Origin: Vagococcus bubulae
Lineage (GTDB): Bacteria > Bacillota > Bacilli > Lactobacillales > Vagococcaceae
Assembly (NCBI RefSeq): GCF_003950315.1
Contig: NZ_NGJT01000004.1
Span: 89,976-153,975, forward strand
DNA length: 64,000 nucleotides
Direction: 5' to 3'
In this document: positions 10,723 through 22,132 of the stretch, one piece after another
How the letters are laid out: each line of letters begins with the position of its first letter
How positions within the stretch are numbered: position 1 is the stretch's first letter
Position numbers and translations under genes: made by a program
The notes under the pieces: model-generated
Seen by the model: the letters and a program-made list of their open reading frames with translations, nothing else
The model's database searches: none
What the model was told of the DNA's origin: nothing

Positions 10723-11612
10723 TGGAACGATTAAGAAGAACAATGATGTTTGTGCCAGGAAATAATCCTAGCATGATTAAAGATGCGGGTATTTACGGAG
10801 CAGATTCTATTATGTTTGATTTAGAAGATGCTGTGTCCATGACAGAAAAAGATGTCGCAAGGTTGCTTGTATTTGAAGCGTTACAAACAGTCGATTATGG
10901 TGACACTGAATTAGTGGTGCGTATTAATGATTTGCACTCAGAATTTGGTCGAGCTGATATTTTTGCTGTGGTGAAAGCTGGAGTAGATGTTATTCGACTT
11001 CCTAAAACAGAAACAGTAGAAGACATTGTTGAAGTCGAAAAAGTGATTGAAGAGGCAGAAAACTTTTTTGGCATTCCAGTAGGTACAACAAAAATGATGG
11101 CTGCAATTGAAGGAGCTAAAGGGGTATTAAATGCACCTGCTATTGCTGTTGCAAGCAATCGTTTAATTGGTATTGCAATCGGAGCAGAAGATTATGTGAC
11201 AAATATGAAAACCAGACGTTATCCAGATGGAAAAGAATTATTCTTTGCTCGTAGTATGATTTTACATGCAGCAAGAGCAGCTGGTATCGCCGCATTTGAT
11301 ACAGTATACTCTGATGTTAATAATGAAGAGGGATTATTAGATGAAGTGAAATTAATTCATCAATTAGGATTTGATGGTAAATCTGTCATTAACCCAAGAC
11401 AAATTCCTATTGTTAATAGCGTATATCGACCAACTGAAAAAGAAATCAAACATGCTAAAGATGTCGTTTATGCGATTGAAGAAGCGAAGAAAAAAGGATC
11501 AGGTGTTATCTCATTAAATGGTAAGATGATTGATAAACCGATTGTTGAACGTGCTGAACGTGTGATTATGTTGGCAAAAGCATCAGGACTTTTGGATGAA
11601 GGAGAGTTTTAA
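10722..11612 (+). CDS. citE: citrate lyase beta subunit (citryl-ACP lyase)
   Basis: Cleaves citryl-ACP to acetyl-ACP and oxaloacetate. The 296-residue TIM-barrel protein of the HpcH/HpaI (CitE) family shows MMFVPGNNP near the start, the metal-binding FDLEDAV segment (about residues 34-40), arginine in VVRINDLHSEFG, and IGAEDYVT. I start it at ATG 10722 (MERLRRTMMFVPG) with GGGAGG at 10706-10711; the open frame further upstream overlaps citD and is not expected to be translated. Confidence 0.95.
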   Translation: MERLRRTMMFVPGNNPSMIKDAGIYGADSIMFDLEDAVSMTEKDVARLLVFEALQTVDYGDTELVVRINDLHSEFGRADIFAVVKAGVDVIRLPKTETVEDIVEVEKVIEEAENFFGIPVGTTKMMAAIEGAKGVLNAPAIAVASNRLIGIAIGAEDYVTNMKTRRYPDGKELFFARSMILHAARAAGIAAFDTVYSDVNNEEGLLDEVKLIHQLGFDGKSVINPRQIPIVNSVYRPTEKEIKHAKDVVYAIEEAKKKGSGVISLNGKMIDKPIVERAERVIMLAKASGLLDEGEF

Positions 11613-13148
11613 ATGAAAAACAAAGTGAATCGTGACATACCAGATGAATTTTTAACAGAGTATTCTGTTTTTGAAACAACCGTAATTGATCATCAAAAAA
11701 TTGATTATAAAGCCCCAACTGTCAAAGTGGTTTCTCAAAAAGATACAAAATTGGTTCATAGTATTAAAGACGTCATTGAAAAAGTTGGATTAGAAAATGG
11801 CATGACGATTTCATTCCATCATCATTTCAGAGAAGGGGATTATGTCTTTAATCAAGTGATGTCTGTCATTAAAGAGATGAGATTTAAAGACTTAACGTTA
11901 GCACCTAGCTCTTTAACAAACGTGATGAATGATATGGTTGTTGAGTGTATAAAAGAGGGTGTGATTACGCATATCACCTCTAGTGGAATGCGTGGCTCAT
12001 TGGGAGAGTTTATTTCTCATGGCGGACTGGATAATCCTGTTATTTTAAGATCACATGGTGGTCGGGCAAGAGCAGTCGAACAAGGTGAGATTAAAATTGA
12101 TGTGGCCTTTTTAGGAGTACCAAACGCAGATGAATATGGTAACGCGAATGCTATTCACGGAAAAGCAGTTTTTGGTTCTTTAGGATATGCGATGGTGGAT
12201 GCAAAATATGCTGATAATGTCGTCTTAATTACTGATACCGTGGTACCATACCCATGCACCCCAATTAGTATTCCACAAACACAAGTTGATTATGTTGTGA
12301 AAGTGGATGAAATTGGGAATCCTGAAAAAATTGGAGCTGGCGCAACTCGTTTTACAAAAGATCCGAAAGAATTAAAAATCGCACAATTAACGAATGATGT
12401 GATTACACAATCACCATATTTTAAAAATGGTTTTTCTTTCCAAACAGGTACTGGAGGAGCTGCATTAGCAGTTAGTCGGTATTTAAAAGAAAGCATGGAA
12501 AAAGAGAACGTTAAAGCCTCTTTTGCTTTAGGTGGTATCACTAAACCAACTGTTGATTTGTTAAGTGAAGGATTTATTGATAAAGTATTAGATGTACAAG
12601 ATTTTGATAAAGGTGCTGCTTTAGGAATGGCAGAACATGAAAATCAACAAGAAATTGATGCCTCATTCTATGCTGATCCATTTAATAAAGGCGCTGTAGT
12701 TAATCAATTAGATATTGTCATTTTATCAGCGCTTGAAATTGATACAAAATTTAACGTGAATGTGATGACAGGTTCTGATGGTGTATTAAGAGGTGCAATT
12801 GGTGGGCATCAAGATGCCGCTAATGCTAAATTAACAATTATTACGGCACCACTTGTACGTGGCAGAATCCCAACAGTCGTAAATGATGTAACAACTGTGA
12901 TTACACCAGGAGACAGTATTGATATTTTAGTGACTGAAATAGGGATTGCCATTAATCCTAAACGTGAAGATTTAAAAGAAATTTTTGCTCAGTCAAAAGT
13001 ACCAGTTTTTACAATTGAGGAATTACAAAAACGTGCTGAAACAATTGTTGGAGTGCCTGAAAAATTAGAATTTACAGACCGTGTTGTGGCACTCATTGAG
13101 TACCGAGATGGGACACTAATTGATGTTGTCAAACAAATAAAAAGATAG
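11613..13148 (+). CDS. citF: citrate lyase alpha subunit (citrate:acetyl-ACP transferase)
   Basis: Exchanges the acetyl group on the carrier protein for citrate, forming citryl-ACP. The 511-residue product has the usual CitF length and glycine-rich coenzyme A-transferase-like segments, including [18 protein letters not shown] (about 125-142) and [13 protein letters not shown] (about 275-287). It starts immediately after the citE stop, with GGAGAG as the RBS inside the end of citE. It completes the alpha-beta-gamma lyase complex. Confidence 0.95.
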   Translation: MKNKVNRDIPDEFLTEYSVFETTVIDHQKIDYKAPTVKVVSQKDTKLVHSIKDVIEKVGLENGMTISFHHHFREGDYVFNQVMSVIKEMRFKDLTLAPSSLTNVMNDMVVECIKEGVITHITSSGMRGSLGEFISHGGLDNPVILRSHGGRARAVEQGEIKIDVAFLGVPNADEYGNANAIHGKAVFGSLGYAMVDAKYADNVVLITDTVVPYPCTPISIPQTQVDYVVKVDEIGNPEKIGAGATRFTKDPKELKIAQLTNDVITQSPYFKNGFSFQTGTGGAALAVSRYLKESMEKENVKASFALGGITKPTVDLLSEGFIDKVLDVQDFDKGAALGMAEHENQQEIDASFYADPFNKGAVVNQLDIVILSALEIDTKFNVNVMTGSDGVLRGAIGGHQDAANAKLTIITAPLVRGRIPTVVNDVTTVITPGDSIDILVTEIGIAINPKREDLKEIFAQSKVPVFTIEELQKRAETIVGVPEKLEFTDRVVALIEYRDGTLIDVVKQIKR

Positions 13149-13160
13149 GTGTGAGTGTTA

Positions 13161-14561
13161 ATGAAAAATGTATTTGAAAAAGGACATGAAATAACTTTAA
13201 TGGATGCGTTAGATAATCGAGAAAATCGTGTGTCTTTACAAAAAGAATTATTAGAACGTTATCCTACAAATACATTGATTTCATTAAAAATGAACATACC
13301 TGGACCAATTAAAACAAACAATGCGATACGAAAAGTGTTCCATTCTGCAAGTGGTATTCTTCAACAGTATTTAGTGAAAAATGACGTGATACTACTTGCA
13401 GACACTAATCGTGATTTACCAACTGGGCCAGAAGGTTACTTTATAGTTGAGATGAATGATGTTGAGGCAAAAGCATTGTGTATAAAACTAGAAGATGATT
13501 TTTTGCTAAGTTCTATGGTGGATTTAGATGTTTATACCTTAACAGATGATGGGATTCAAGATATCTCTAGGCAGTCATTGAATATCCCACCTAGAAAGTG
13601 TTTCGTTTGTCAACACGAAGCAAAAGCTTGTGCTAGAAGTAAACAACACACGCTAAAAGAAATCCAACAAAAGTTAGTGACGTTGTATACTGATTATTAT
13701 TTTTCTGAGATAAAACAGTCTGTTGCTCAATGCGCACAAAAAGCGTTATTGTATGAAGTAACCTGTACCCCAAAACCTGGACTGGTTGATGCAATGGATT
13801 CTGGTTCGCATGATGATATGACGATATATACATTTATAAATAGCAGTTGTGTGTTAACGCCATTCTTTGCTTCTTTTTTTGAAGAAGGATATCATTATCC
13901 TAAAGAGAAACCATTAAACGAGTTATTTGCCATGATACGTCCAATTGGAATTGAGGCAGAAAAGTCTATGAATGAGGCTACCCAGCAAGTGAACACACAT
14001 AAAGGGGCAATCTTTTCTTTAGGCGTGTTAATGACAGCTTTAGGATATGCCTTTGCTCAATCGGGTTATTTTGATTTAAAACACATTCAAGACATCATAA
14101 AAGACATGTTATGTCATTTGATGGATGATTTTGATGGCGTGGGAAATAAACGTTCTGAAGACTTAACTATTGGTGAAAGATTATTTTTAGATTATGGTAT
14201 TTCAGGGATTCGAGGAGCAGCAAGTAGTGGTTACTCACTAGTCTTTAATCATTCGTTGCCTTATCTAACTACCCAAACCGCTGGAAACTTTAATGAGCGA
14301 ATGATTGATACGTTGTTGTATTTATTACAGTTTTCTAAAGATACAAATCTTATTAAACGAGCAGGTACTGTGGAAATATTAGATGACGCTAGAAAAAGTG
14401 CAACGGATATTTTAGCTTTCGGTGGTGTAAAATCAACTAAAGGCAATGAATTATATCTTGAGATGATACATGAATACAAAGAGAGAAATTTAAGTATTGG
14501 TGGAACGGCAGATTTATTAATTATGACGTTATGTCTTTACTTTATAGAACAATTATCATAA
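13161..14561 (+). CDS. citXG: fused CitX-CitG, citrate lyase prosthetic-group synthesis and transfer
   Basis: A 466-residue fusion. The N-terminal 170 residues resemble CitX (holo-ACP synthase, transferring the prosthetic group to CitD), with PRKCFVCQHEAKACARS at about 145-160. The C-terminal 280 residues resemble CitG (triphosphoribosyl-dephospho-CoA synthase, from dephospho-CoA and ATP), with EVTCTPKPGLVDAMDSGSHD at about 197-216 and RGAASSGY at about 351. Separate genes occur in some bacteria, and fusions are known in lactic acid bacteria. I chose ATG 13161; GTG 13155 is an in-frame alternative. Last gene of the operon, followed by a terminator. Confidence 0.9.
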   Translation: MKNVFEKGHEITLMDALDNRENRVSLQKELLERYPTNTLISLKMNIPGPIKTNNAIRKVFHSASGILQQYLVKNDVILLADTNRDLPTGPEGYFIVEMNDVEAKALCIKLEDDFLLSSMVDLDVYTLTDDGIQDISRQSLNIPPRKCFVCQHEAKACARSKQHTLKEIQQKLVTLYTDYYFSEIKQSVAQCAQKALLYEVTCTPKPGLVDAMDSGSHDDMTIYTFINSSCVLTPFFASFFEEGYHYPKEKPLNELFAMIRPIGIEAEKSMNEATQQVNTHKGAIFSLGVLMTALGYAFAQSGYFDLKHIQDIIKDMLCHLMDDFDGVGNKRSEDLTIGERLFLDYGISGIRGAASSGYSLVFNHSLPYLTTQTAGNFNERMIDTLLYLLQFSKDTNLIKRAGTVEILDDARKSATDILAFGGVKSTKGNELYLEMIHEYKERNLSIGGTADLLIMTLCLYFIEQLS

Positions 14562-14566
14562 CAAGG

Positions 14567-14593
14567 CTACCTATAAAATGGGTAGTTTTTTTA
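14567..14593 (+). terminator. terminator of the citrate operon
   Basis: CTACC (14567-14571) pairs with GGTAG (14581-14585), followed by seven T. Confidence 0.85.
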
Positions 14594-14746
14594 TTTTAGG
14601 ATGACATTAATTATGATTGTAAGACTTAATGTGTTTATGACACTTATTATTTTGAAAATCAAGCAGAAAAGTAGGGAATAAAATGAAAATATGGTACTAT
14701 TTTATAAAAGTTACTTTTAGTAAGTAATAAAGGGAGGTACCAATTT

Positions 14747-15514
14747 ATGAAAAAACTATTTGGATTAGTCTTTATTTTAACAACACTAACTGCTTGTTCA
14801 GATAAAGTGGTGAAAGAACAAGCGACCACTTTTGAAACGAGTACGATTGAAACAATTAGCTCTTCTACTTCTCAATCGGTTGAAGCAACAGAACAATCGT
14901 CAAGTCATGTTTTAAAGAAGTTTGAATCAGGAATGTTACTTCAAGCAGTTGGGAATAATGACGTTAATCAAGTTAAAGAAATATTATCTGATTATGATTA
15001 TATAGTCGACGAGCAAAATGAGAAGGGCGAAACACCTTTAGTCATAGCGACACATAACAATCAGGTGGAAATTGCAAAATTATTAGTTGATGCAGGAGCG
15101 GATGTTAATAAACAAGATAACATTCAAGATAGTGCTTATCTGTACGCTGCTGCTCAAGGTAAGACAGAGATTTTAGCTTATATATTAGAAAATAGTACAC
15201 CAAATCAAGCGATTTATAATCGTTTTGGTGGGAATGCTATTATTCCAGCAGCTGAAAAAGGGCATCTAGAAAATGTTAAATTGTTGATTAATGATGGGAA
15301 AGTAGATATTAATCATCAAAATGATTCTGGCTATACAGCTTTAATTGAAGCAGTGGCTTTAAGAGATGGATCAAAGGTCTATCAAGACATTGTGGCTGAA
15401 TTGTTAAAAGCAGGAGCAGATAAAACATTAAGAGATAATTCAGGAAGAACGGCTGAAGATTATGCTAAGCAATTAGGCTATGGAAATATTCTGAAACAAT
15501 TGCAACAATCATAA
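14747..15514 (+). CDS. ankyrin-repeat lipoprotein
   Basis: A 255-residue protein with a lipoprotein signal peptide ending in the lipobox LTAC (Cys17), a Ser/Thr-rich linker (about 20-60), and about five ankyrin repeats (about 65-250). Typical ankyrin phrases are visible, such as NEKGETPLVIATHNNQVEI, LLVDAGADVNKQD and DNSGRTAEDYAKQLGY. It should be anchored on the outer face of the membrane and mediate protein contacts; the partner is unknown. RBS AAGGGAGG precedes ATG 14747. It stands alone between two terminators. Confidence 0.85.
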   Translation: MKKLFGLVFILTTLTACSDKVVKEQATTFETSTIETISSSTSQSVEATEQSSSHVLKKFESGMLLQAVGNNDVNQVKEILSDYDYIVDEQNEKGETPLVIATHNNQVEIAKLLVDAGADVNKQDNIQDSAYLYAAAQGKTEILAYILENSTPNQAIYNRFGGNAIIPAAEKGHLENVKLLINDGKVDINHQNDSGYTALIEAVALRDGSKVYQDIVAELLKAGADKTLRDNSGRTAEDYAKQLGYGNILKQLQQS

Positions 15515-15531
15515 GTGACGTTATATTAATG

Positions 15532-15572
15532 AACGTGAAAGTGAGAGTAATCTTAACTTTTCACGTTTTTTT
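15532..15572 (+). terminator. terminator of the ankyrin lipoprotein gene
   Basis: AACGTGAAA (15532-15540) pairs with TTTTCACGTT (15558-15567), followed by further T residues. Confidence 0.8.
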
Positions 15573-15737
15573 GTCTTTAGAGTTAGAAAATTTTAAAGAA
15601 ATATCACTTAATCGCCCCTTTTTTTTCTTAAAGAGTTTTATTTTTCATAAACAAATGATAGAATGTATAAGATGACCTTATTATGTAAGATGTCAGTACT
15701 TCTAGGAGAATAAGGATGAGAGGGTAGGAAAGAATTC

Positions 15738-18266
15738 ATGGCTAATTTTTTAAAGCAATTAATTGAAAATGATAAAAAAGATTTAAAACGCTTAGGACAT
15801 ATGGCGGATAATATTGATAAATTGGCGCCACAAATGTCAGAGTTAACAGATGATCAACTTAAAGCAAAAACAGAGGAATTTAAAGCACGTTATACAAAAG
15901 GTGAAACGTTAGATGATTTACTTTTTGAAGCATTCGCAGTTGTTAGGGAAGCGGCAAAACGTGTTTTAGGTTTGTTCCCATATAAAGTGCAAATGATGGG
16001 TGGGATTGTGTTACACGAAGGCGGTATTCCAGAAATGAAAACCGGTGAAGGTAAAACATTAACTGCCACAATGCCAGTGTATTTAAATGCCTTATCAGGT
16101 GAAGGGGTACACGTTGTAACGGTAAATGAGTACTTATCAACACGTGATGCTAGTGAGATGGGTGAGTTATATAACTTTTTAGGCCTAACAGTTGGTTTAA
16201 ACATTAACTCAAAATCTTCAGATGAAAAACGTTTAGCTTATGCTTGTGATATCACTTATTCAACAAATAATGAATTAGGATTTGATTATTTAAGAGATAA
16301 CATGGTTGTTTACAAAGAACAAATGGTTCAACGTCCATTAAACTTTGCGGTAGTGGATGAGGTCGATTCAATTTTAATTGATGAAGCTAGAACACCCTTG
16401 ATTATTTCTGGTCAAGCTGAAAAATCAACTGCATATTACACAAGAGTGGATAATTTCATTAAAACATTAACTGAAGAAGAAGATTACAAAATTGATGTTC
16501 AATCAAAAACAATCAGTTTAACAGAACAAGGGATTACAAAAGCAGAAAAATATTTTGATGTTGAAAATCTTTACGATATTGAAAATACTTCTTTAACACA
16601 TTATGTCGATCAATCTTTACGTGCCAACTATATCATGTTACGTGATATTGATTATGTGGTTCAAGAAGGTAAAGTATTAATCGTTGATCAATTTACTGGT
16701 CGTATCATGGATGGTCGTCGCTATTCAGATGGTCTTCATCAAGCAATCGAAGCCAAAGAAGGCGTAGAAATTGAAGATGAAACAAAAACAATGGCAAACA
16801 TTACATTCCAGAACTATTTCCGTATGTATAAAAAATTATCTGGTATGACTGGTACAGCGAAAACAGAAGAAGAAGAGTTTAGAGAAATTTATAACATGCA
16901 AGTTATTCAAATTCCGACAAACAAACCAATTATTCGTGATGATCGTGCGGATTTATTATATCCAACACTATCAAGTAAGTTTCAAGCAGTAGTGAAAGAT
17001 ATTAAAGAGCGTCATGAAATTGGCCAACCAGTTTTAGTTGGTACAGTAGCTGTTGAAACGTCAGAATTATTATCTGATTTATTAAATAAAGCCAAAGTAC
17101 CACATCAAATCTTGAATGCGAAAAATCACTTTAAAGAAGCCGAAATTATCATGAATGCTGGTCAAAAAGGTGCTGTAACAATCGCAACAAATATGGCCGG
17201 TCGTGGTACAGATATTCGTTTGGGTGCTGGTGTACGTGAAGTAGGCGGATTGGCTGTTATTGGGACTGAACGCCATGAATCTCGTCGTATTGATAATCAG
17301 TTACGTGGTCGTGCTGGTCGTCAAGGAGATCCAGGTATGTCACAATTCTATCTATCACTTGAAGATGATTTGATGAAGCGTTTTGGTTCTGAAAGAATTA
17401 AAGTGTTCTTAGATCGTATGAAGTTAGAAGAAGAAGATGCTGTCATTCAAAGTAAGATGTTATCTAAACAAGTAGAATCAGCTCAAAAACGTGTAGAAGG
17501 AAATAACTATGATACACGTAAGAACGTCTTGCAATATGATGACGTGATGCGTGAACAACGTGAAGTCATTTATAAACAACGTCGTGAAGTGATTATGTCA
17601 GAAGTTGATTTACAACCTGTTTTACTTGGAATGGTTGAAAGAACTGTAGATCGCTATGTTGATGGACACACTCAAGGTGAGAAAAAAGATTGGAACCTTG
17701 AAGGATTAGTAGACTTTGTTGGTTCAGCTATTACGCATGAAGATGCCATTAGCTTATCTGATTTTGAAGGTAAAACACCTGAAGAAATGAAAACATTCAT
17801 TTATGACAAAGCAAAAGCTATCTATAATGAAAAAGCCGAAATTTTAAGTAGTGAAGAACAGTTATTAGAATTCCAAAAAGTAGTTATCTTAAGAGTAGTC
17901 GATACAAAATGGACAGACCATATTGATGCAATGGATCAACTAAGAGAGTCTATTGGGTTGCGTGCTTATGGGCAAAATAATCCATTGGTTGACTATCAAA
18001 CTGAAGGATACGACATGTTTAATAATATGGTTGGAGCGATTGAATATGAAGTGACTCGTTTATTCATGAAATCTGAAATCAGACAAAATGTTCAACGTGA
18101 ACAAGTAGCTCAAGGCGAAGCGGTCAAACCAACATTAGAACAAGGTCAAGTATCTAATGATGAGAAGAAACAACCAATTCGTGTTGACGAAAAAATTGGA
18201 CGCAATGATTTATGTCCATGTGGAAGTGGCAAGAAATATAAAAATTGTCATGGTAAACCATCATAA
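15738..18266 (+). CDS. secA: preprotein translocase ATPase SecA
   Basis: Motor that pushes unfolded secretory proteins through SecYEG. The 842-residue product has the expected domains: helicase domain 1 with Walker [15 protein letters not shown] (about 100-113) and Walker [17 protein letters not shown] (about 205-220), helicase domain 2 with [11 protein letters not shown] and [13 protein letters not shown], the wing and scaffold domains, and the C-terminal zinc finger [14 protein letters not shown] (about 826-839). Start ATG 15738 follows a GA-rich region (AGAGGG). Position before prfB is the usual one in Lactobacillales. Confidence 0.98.
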   Translation: MANFLKQLIENDKKDLKRLGHMADNIDKLAPQMSELTDDQLKAKTEEFKARYTKGETLDDLLFEAFAVVREAAKRVLGLFPYKVQMMGGIVLHEGGIPEMKTGEGKTLTATMPVYLNALSGEGVHVVTVNEYLSTRDASEMGELYNFLGLTVGLNINSKSSDEKRLAYACDITYSTNNELGFDYLRDNMVVYKEQMVQRPLNFAVVDEVDSILIDEARTPLIISGQAEKSTAYYTRVDNFIKTLTEEEDYKIDVQSKTISLTEQGITKAEKYFDVENLYDIENTSLTHYVDQSLRANYIMLRDIDYVVQEGKVLIVDQFTGRIMDGRRYSDGLHQAIEAKEGVEIEDETKTMANITFQNYFRMYKKLSGMTGTAKTEEEEFREIYNMQVIQIPTNKPIIRDDRADLLYPTLSSKFQAVVKDIKERHEIGQPVLVGTVAVETSELLSDLLNKAKVPHQILNAKNHFKEAEIIMNAGQKGAVTIATNMAGRGTDIRLGAGVREVGGLAVIGTERHESRRIDNQLRGRAGRQGDPGMSQFYLSLEDDLMKRFGSERIKVFLDRMKLEEEDAVIQSKMLSKQVESAQKRVEGNNYDTRKNVLQYDDVMREQREVIYKQRREVIMSEVDLQPVLLGMVERTVDRYVDGHTQGEKKDWNLEGLVDFVGSAITHEDAISLSDFEGKTPEEMKTFIYDKAKAIYNEKAEILSSEEQLLEFQKVVILRVVDTKWTDHIDAMDQLRESIGLRAYGQNNPLVDYQTEGYDMFNNMVGAIEYEVTRLFMKSEIRQNVQREQVAQGEAVKPTLEQGQVSNDEKKQPIRVDEKIGRNDLCPCGSGKKYKNCHGKPS

Positions 18267-18274
18267 TAAATCAA

Positions 18275-18303
18275 GAAGCGACTTAGTCTAACTGAGTCGC
18301 TTC
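18275..18303 (+). terminator. hairpin between secA and prfB
   Basis: AAGCGACT (18276-18283) pairs with AGTCGCTT (18295-18302). Only a weak pyrimidine tail follows, so it may be an attenuator or RNA-stability element rather than a full terminator. Confidence 0.5.
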
Positions 18304-18330
18304 CCTTATTTAAAGAAAGGGAGATAAGCA

Positions 18331-19426
18331 ATGGAGATTAGCGATATAAAAAATGAATTAAGTAAAATTGAAACAAAAATAACAAATTTTAGGGGGTCTC
18401 TTTGACTTAGAGTCTCTAGAAGAACAAATCGCTGAATGCGAGTATGAAATGGCTACACCTGGCTTTTGGGACGACAATGAATCTGCTCAGATAGTTATTG
18501 ATAAAGTGAATCAATTAAAATCACAATATGATACTTTCAAAAAAACAGAAGAAGCCTATGAAGAATTAGAAATTTTATTGGAAATGGCTGAAGAAGGCGA
18601 CGAAGAATCTCAAAAAGAATTAGAAGAAAAATTAGCAAAGACAACTCAAATCGTAGAAGAATACGAATTAGCACAACTACTTAATGGGGAATATGACCAA
18701 AATAATGCTGTGTTAGAACTTCATCCTGGAGCTGGTGGAACAGAGTCACAAGACTGGGGAAGCATGCTTCTTAGAATGTATACTAGATGGGCTGAATCAA
18801 AAGGATTTCAAGTTGAAACAGTTGATTATCAAGCTGGAGATGAAGCTGGGATTAAAAGTGTGACACTCTTAATCAAAGGATATAATGCCTATGGTTATTT
18901 GAAATCTGAGAAAGGCGTTCATCGCTTAGTTCGTATCTCTCCATTTGATTCTAACTCAAGACGTCATACATCCTTTTGTTCAGTCGATGTGATGCCAGAA
19001 TTAACAAATGATATCAATATTGAAGTCAAACCAGATGATATTAAAGTTGACACATTTCGTGCCAGTGGAGCTGGTGGTCAGCATATTAATAAAACCGATT
19101 CAGCTGTCAGAATCACCCATATTCCAACAGGATTTGTGGTGTCTAGTCAGGCGCAACGTTCTCAATTAAAAAATAGAGAGCAAGCAATGAGTATGTTAAA
19201 AGCAAAGTTATATCAATTAGAAATTGAAAAACAAGAACAAGAAGCAGCTGCGATTAAAGGCGAGCAGTTAGAAATAGGCTGGGGTTCACAAATACGTTCT
19301 TATGTGTTTCATCCATACTCGATGGTTAAAGATCATCGAACGAATTATGAAGTGGGGAACACTCAACCAGTAATGGATGGAGAGCTAGATGGGTTTATTG
19401 ATGCGTATTTAAGATGGAAATTATAA
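18331..19426 (+). CDS. prfB: peptide chain release factor 2, expressed by programmed +1 frameshift
   Basis: Releases the finished peptide at UGA and UAA. The first reading frame starts at ATG 18331 (RBS AAAGGGAG) and stops after 24 codons at TGA 18403-18405. The sequence there, AGGGGG then TCT CTT TGA C, is the classic RF2 frameshift site: an internal Shine-Dalgarno-like element, a slippery CTT and a TGA followed by C. A +1 shift continues at GAC 18404 to 19426, giving about 364 residues. GGQ catalytic motif in GAGGQHINK; the [11 protein letters not shown] segment contains the anticodon-mimic region. The site lets RF2 control its own level. Transcribed just before ftsE. Confidence 0.97.
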
Positions 19427-19551
19427 TACTTTTATTTGACAGTTAACAAGTAATTGATATATATTTGTAATCAAATCCTAAAGAAGGCATGTTATACTAT
19501 ATTGGGATTGATTATATATTAGTCAAAATAACAAGTTGGAGAGATAAACTT

Positions 19552-20238
19552 ATGATAGAGATGAAAAAAGTAACAAAGAAATACTCCAATGGGACAACAG
19601 CGATTCGTAACTTATCCATAACAATCAATCAAGGTGAGTTTGTTTATGTCGTTGGTCCAAGTGGGGCAGGTAAATCAACTTTCATCAAATTAATGTATCG
19701 TGAAGAAATTGCAACAAAAGGAACATTAAATGTTTGTGGATATGATTTATTGACAATTAAAAATCGTAACGTCCCTTATTTACGTCGTGAAATTGGGATT
19801 GTGTTTCAGGATTATAAATTATTACCGCAAAAAACAGTGTACGAAAACGTTGCTTACGCTATGCAGGTAATCGGAAAAAAACCGCGTGAAGTAAAACGTC
19901 GTGTTTTAGAAGTACTTGATTTAGTTGGTTTAAAACATAAGGTTCGCGTTTTTCCAGATGAACTATCTGGTGGGGAACAACAACGTGTGGCGATTGCACG
20001 TGCGATTGTTAATACACCTAAAGTACTGATTGCCGATGAGCCAACAGGTAATTTAGATCCTGAGAACTCATGGGAAATTATGGAGCTACTAGAGCGAATT
20101 AATAATCAAGGAACAACTGTTGTTATGGCAACACATAATAGTACAATTGTAAATAGAATTCGTCATCGCGTCTTAGCTATTGAAAATGGTCGTATTACAA
20201 GAGACCAAGATGAGGGGGATTATGGCTACGATGATTAG
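19552..20238 (+). CDS. ftsE: cell division ATP-binding protein FtsE
   Basis: ABC ATPase that works with FtsX at the septum, where the pair controls peptidoglycan hydrolase activity. The 228-residue product has Walker [10 protein letters not shown] (about residues 36-44), signature LSGGEQQR (about 139-146), Walker [11 protein letters not shown] and the H-loop ATHNS. I chose ATG 19552 ([14 protein letters not shown]) with GGAGAG upstream; the open frame to 19489 runs over promoter-like DNA. Its end overlaps the ftsX start by 17 bases. Confidence 0.97.
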   Translation: MIEMKKVTKKYSNGTTAIRNLSITINQGEFVYVVGPSGAGKSTFIKLMYREEIATKGTLNVCGYDLLTIKNRNVPYLRREIGIVFQDYKLLPQKTVYENVAYAMQVIGKKPREVKRRVLEVLDLVGLKHKVRVFPDELSGGEQQRVAIARAIVNTPKVLIADEPTGNLDPENSWEIMELLERINNQGTTVVMATHNSTIVNRIRHRVLAIENGRITRDQDEGDYGYDD

Positions 20239-21118
20239 TAATTTTTTTAGACACATAGGTAGTGCATTAAAGAATCTAAAACGAAATGGTTGGATGACGT
20301 TAGCGTCAGTCAGTGCTGTAACTGTAACGTTAACACTTGTTGGAATTTTTCTAGGTGTTATTTTAAACGTTGCAAAAATTGCAGATGACATCAAAGACAA
20401 TGTAGATGTTTCAGTATTTATTGATATTGGGACACCTGAGAGTGAAGTAAAAGAACTAGGTGAAAAGCTAAAAGATATTGATGGAGTAAAAGATGTTACT
20501 TTCTCTAGTAAACAAAATGAATATAAAAAATTAGTAGATAAATTAGGCGATACATGGAAACTTTTCGGTGAAGATGAGAATCCATTGTATGACGTGTATG
20601 TTTTAACAGCGGCTAATGCAGAGGATATTCCAGATATTCAAAAAGCGGCATCTGCTTTACCAAGTGTACAAAAGGCCGATTACGGTGGACGAAATTCTGA
20701 TAAGTTATTTAAGATTTCTAAAGATGTGAGATTATGGGGAACGATTGCAGCTATCTTCTTACTAGGTGTGGCGGTATTCTTAATTTCTAACACCATCCGT
20801 ATTACCATTATTTCGAGAAAACGCGAAATTCAAATTATGCGTCTTGTAGGAGCAAAAAATAGCTTTATTAAAGGACCATTCTTCTTAGAAGGAGCGTTTA
20901 TTGGTCTTTTAGGATCAATCATTCCCGTACTACTTGTAACCTTTGCTTATCCAAGAGTGTATGTGATTTTTACGAAAAGTATGATTGCTAATGCCTCATA
21001 TGATTTGATTGCACCAAGTAGTTTAATGTGGCAATTAAATACATTGTTGGTTGTTGTTGGTGTTGTCATCGGATCTATGGGTTCAGTGATGTCTATGAGA
21101 CGATTCTTAAAAATATAA
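20222..21118 (+). CDS. ftsX: cell division membrane protein FtsX
   Basis: A 298-residue permease-like partner of FtsE with four membrane segments: one near the N-terminus (about 25-47) followed by a large extracellular loop (about 50-165), and three in the FtsX/MacB core (about 175-290). The extracellular loop is where such proteins activate cell-wall hydrolases. Start ATG 20222 lies inside ftsE with GAGGGGG 4-10 bases upstream, so translation is coupled. Confidence 0.96.
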   Translation: MATMISNFFRHIGSALKNLKRNGWMTLASVSAVTVTLTLVGIFLGVILNVAKIADDIKDNVDVSVFIDIGTPESEVKELGEKLKDIDGVKDVTFSSKQNEYKKLVDKLGDTWKLFGEDENPLYDVYVLTAANAEDIPDIQKAASALPSVQKADYGGRNSDKLFKISKDVRLWGTIAAIFLLGVAVFLISNTIRITIISRKREIQIMRLVGAKNSFIKGPFFLEGAFIGLLGSIIPVLLVTFAYPRVYVIFTKSMIANASYDLIAPSSLMWQLNTLLVVVGVVIGSMGSVMSMRRFLKI

Positions 21119-21126
21119 TTTATAGG

Positions 21127-21160
21127 AAAGAAATAGGACAATTGTCTTATTTCTTTTTTT
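21127..21160 (+). terminator. terminator of the ftsEX operon
   Basis: AAAGAAATAGGACA (21127-21140) pairs with TGTCTTATTTCTTT (21143-21156), with a T tail of eight including the stem end. Confidence 0.75.
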
Positions 21161-21235
21161 ATACTTTTCTTTCACAGATGATACACCAGGTATGTTATAA
21201 TTGAGAACAGAGAATATGAAGAAGGAGTGATGTAA

Positions 21236-22132
21236 ATGACTGAAAACCAGATTGATAGTTTGCAATTAGTTGTCATTACTGGAATGAGTGGTGCTGGTAA
21301 GACGGTTGCAGTACAAAGTTTTGAAGACATGGGCTATTTTTGTATTGATAATTTGCCACCGACACTAATCCCTAAATTTTGGGAATTAATTAAAGAGTCA
21401 GGTAAAATCACTAAAATTGCGTTAGTTATTGACTTACGATCACGCGCATTTTTTGAAGAAATTCAAAGTATGTTAATTGAAATAGAAAATACAAAATTAG
21501 TGGATACAACCGTGATGTTTTTAGATGCCTCAGATCAAGAATTAGTGTCTCGTTATAAAGAAACAAGACGAGCGCATCCACTTGCAATGGATGGACTAGT
21601 CACAGAGGGAATCAAGAAAGAAAGAGCTTTACTTGAAGAATTAAAAGGAGAAGCACAGTTAGTGATTGATACAACAGAACTAGCTCCTAGAGAATTAAGA
21701 GAACAGATTATGAAAAACTTCAAGAAACACGATACAAATACGTTTCGTGTTGAGATGGTTTCATTTGGATTTAAGTATGGCTTGCCAATTGATGCAGATA
21801 TTGTAATGGATGTCAGGTTTTTGCCTAATCCTCATTATGTGGATGAGCTGCGTCCATTAACCGGTAAAGATAAACCGGTGTATGATTATGTGATGAATTC
21901 TCAGATGACAGAGTCTTTCTATCAAAAATATGAAGAATTAATTTTGGATATTTTACCAGGTTATATAAAAGAAGGAAAAATGAGTTTAACGATCGCGATT
22001 GGTTGTACTGGAGGACAACATCGTTCGGTGGCTTTAACTGAGAGATTAGGTAAGAAAATCTCTGCAGACTATAAAACCAATATTACCCACAGAGATATGA
22101 TGAAACGTAAGGAATCAGTTAATCGTTCATGA
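21236..22132 (+). CDS. rapZ: RapZ/YvcJ family RNase adapter / nucleotide-binding protein
   Basis: A 298-residue P-loop protein (Walker A GMSGAGKT, about residues 15-22) of the RapZ (YvcJ) family. In enteric bacteria RapZ directs RNase E to small RNAs; in Bacillus, YvcJ hydrolyses nucleotides and influences competence. The C-terminal domain shows [18 protein letters not shown] and [19 protein letters not shown] at 21196-21201 may be its promoter -10. It starts the conserved rapZ-yvcK-whiA group, and its stop overlaps the yvcK start by four bases. Confidence 0.95.
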   Translation: MTENQIDSLQLVVITGMSGAGKTVAVQSFEDMGYFCIDNLPPTLIPKFWELIKESGKITKIALVIDLRSRAFFEEIQSMLIEIENTKLVDTTVMFLDASDQELVSRYKETRRAHPLAMDGLVTEGIKKERALLEELKGEAQLVIDTTELAPRELREQIMKNFKKHDTNTFRVEMVSFGFKYGLPIDADIVMDVRFLPNPHYVDELRPLTGKDKPVYDYVMNSQMTESFYQKYEELILDILPGYIKEGKMSLTIAIGCTGGQHRSVALTERLGKKISADYKTNITHRDMMKRKESVNRS

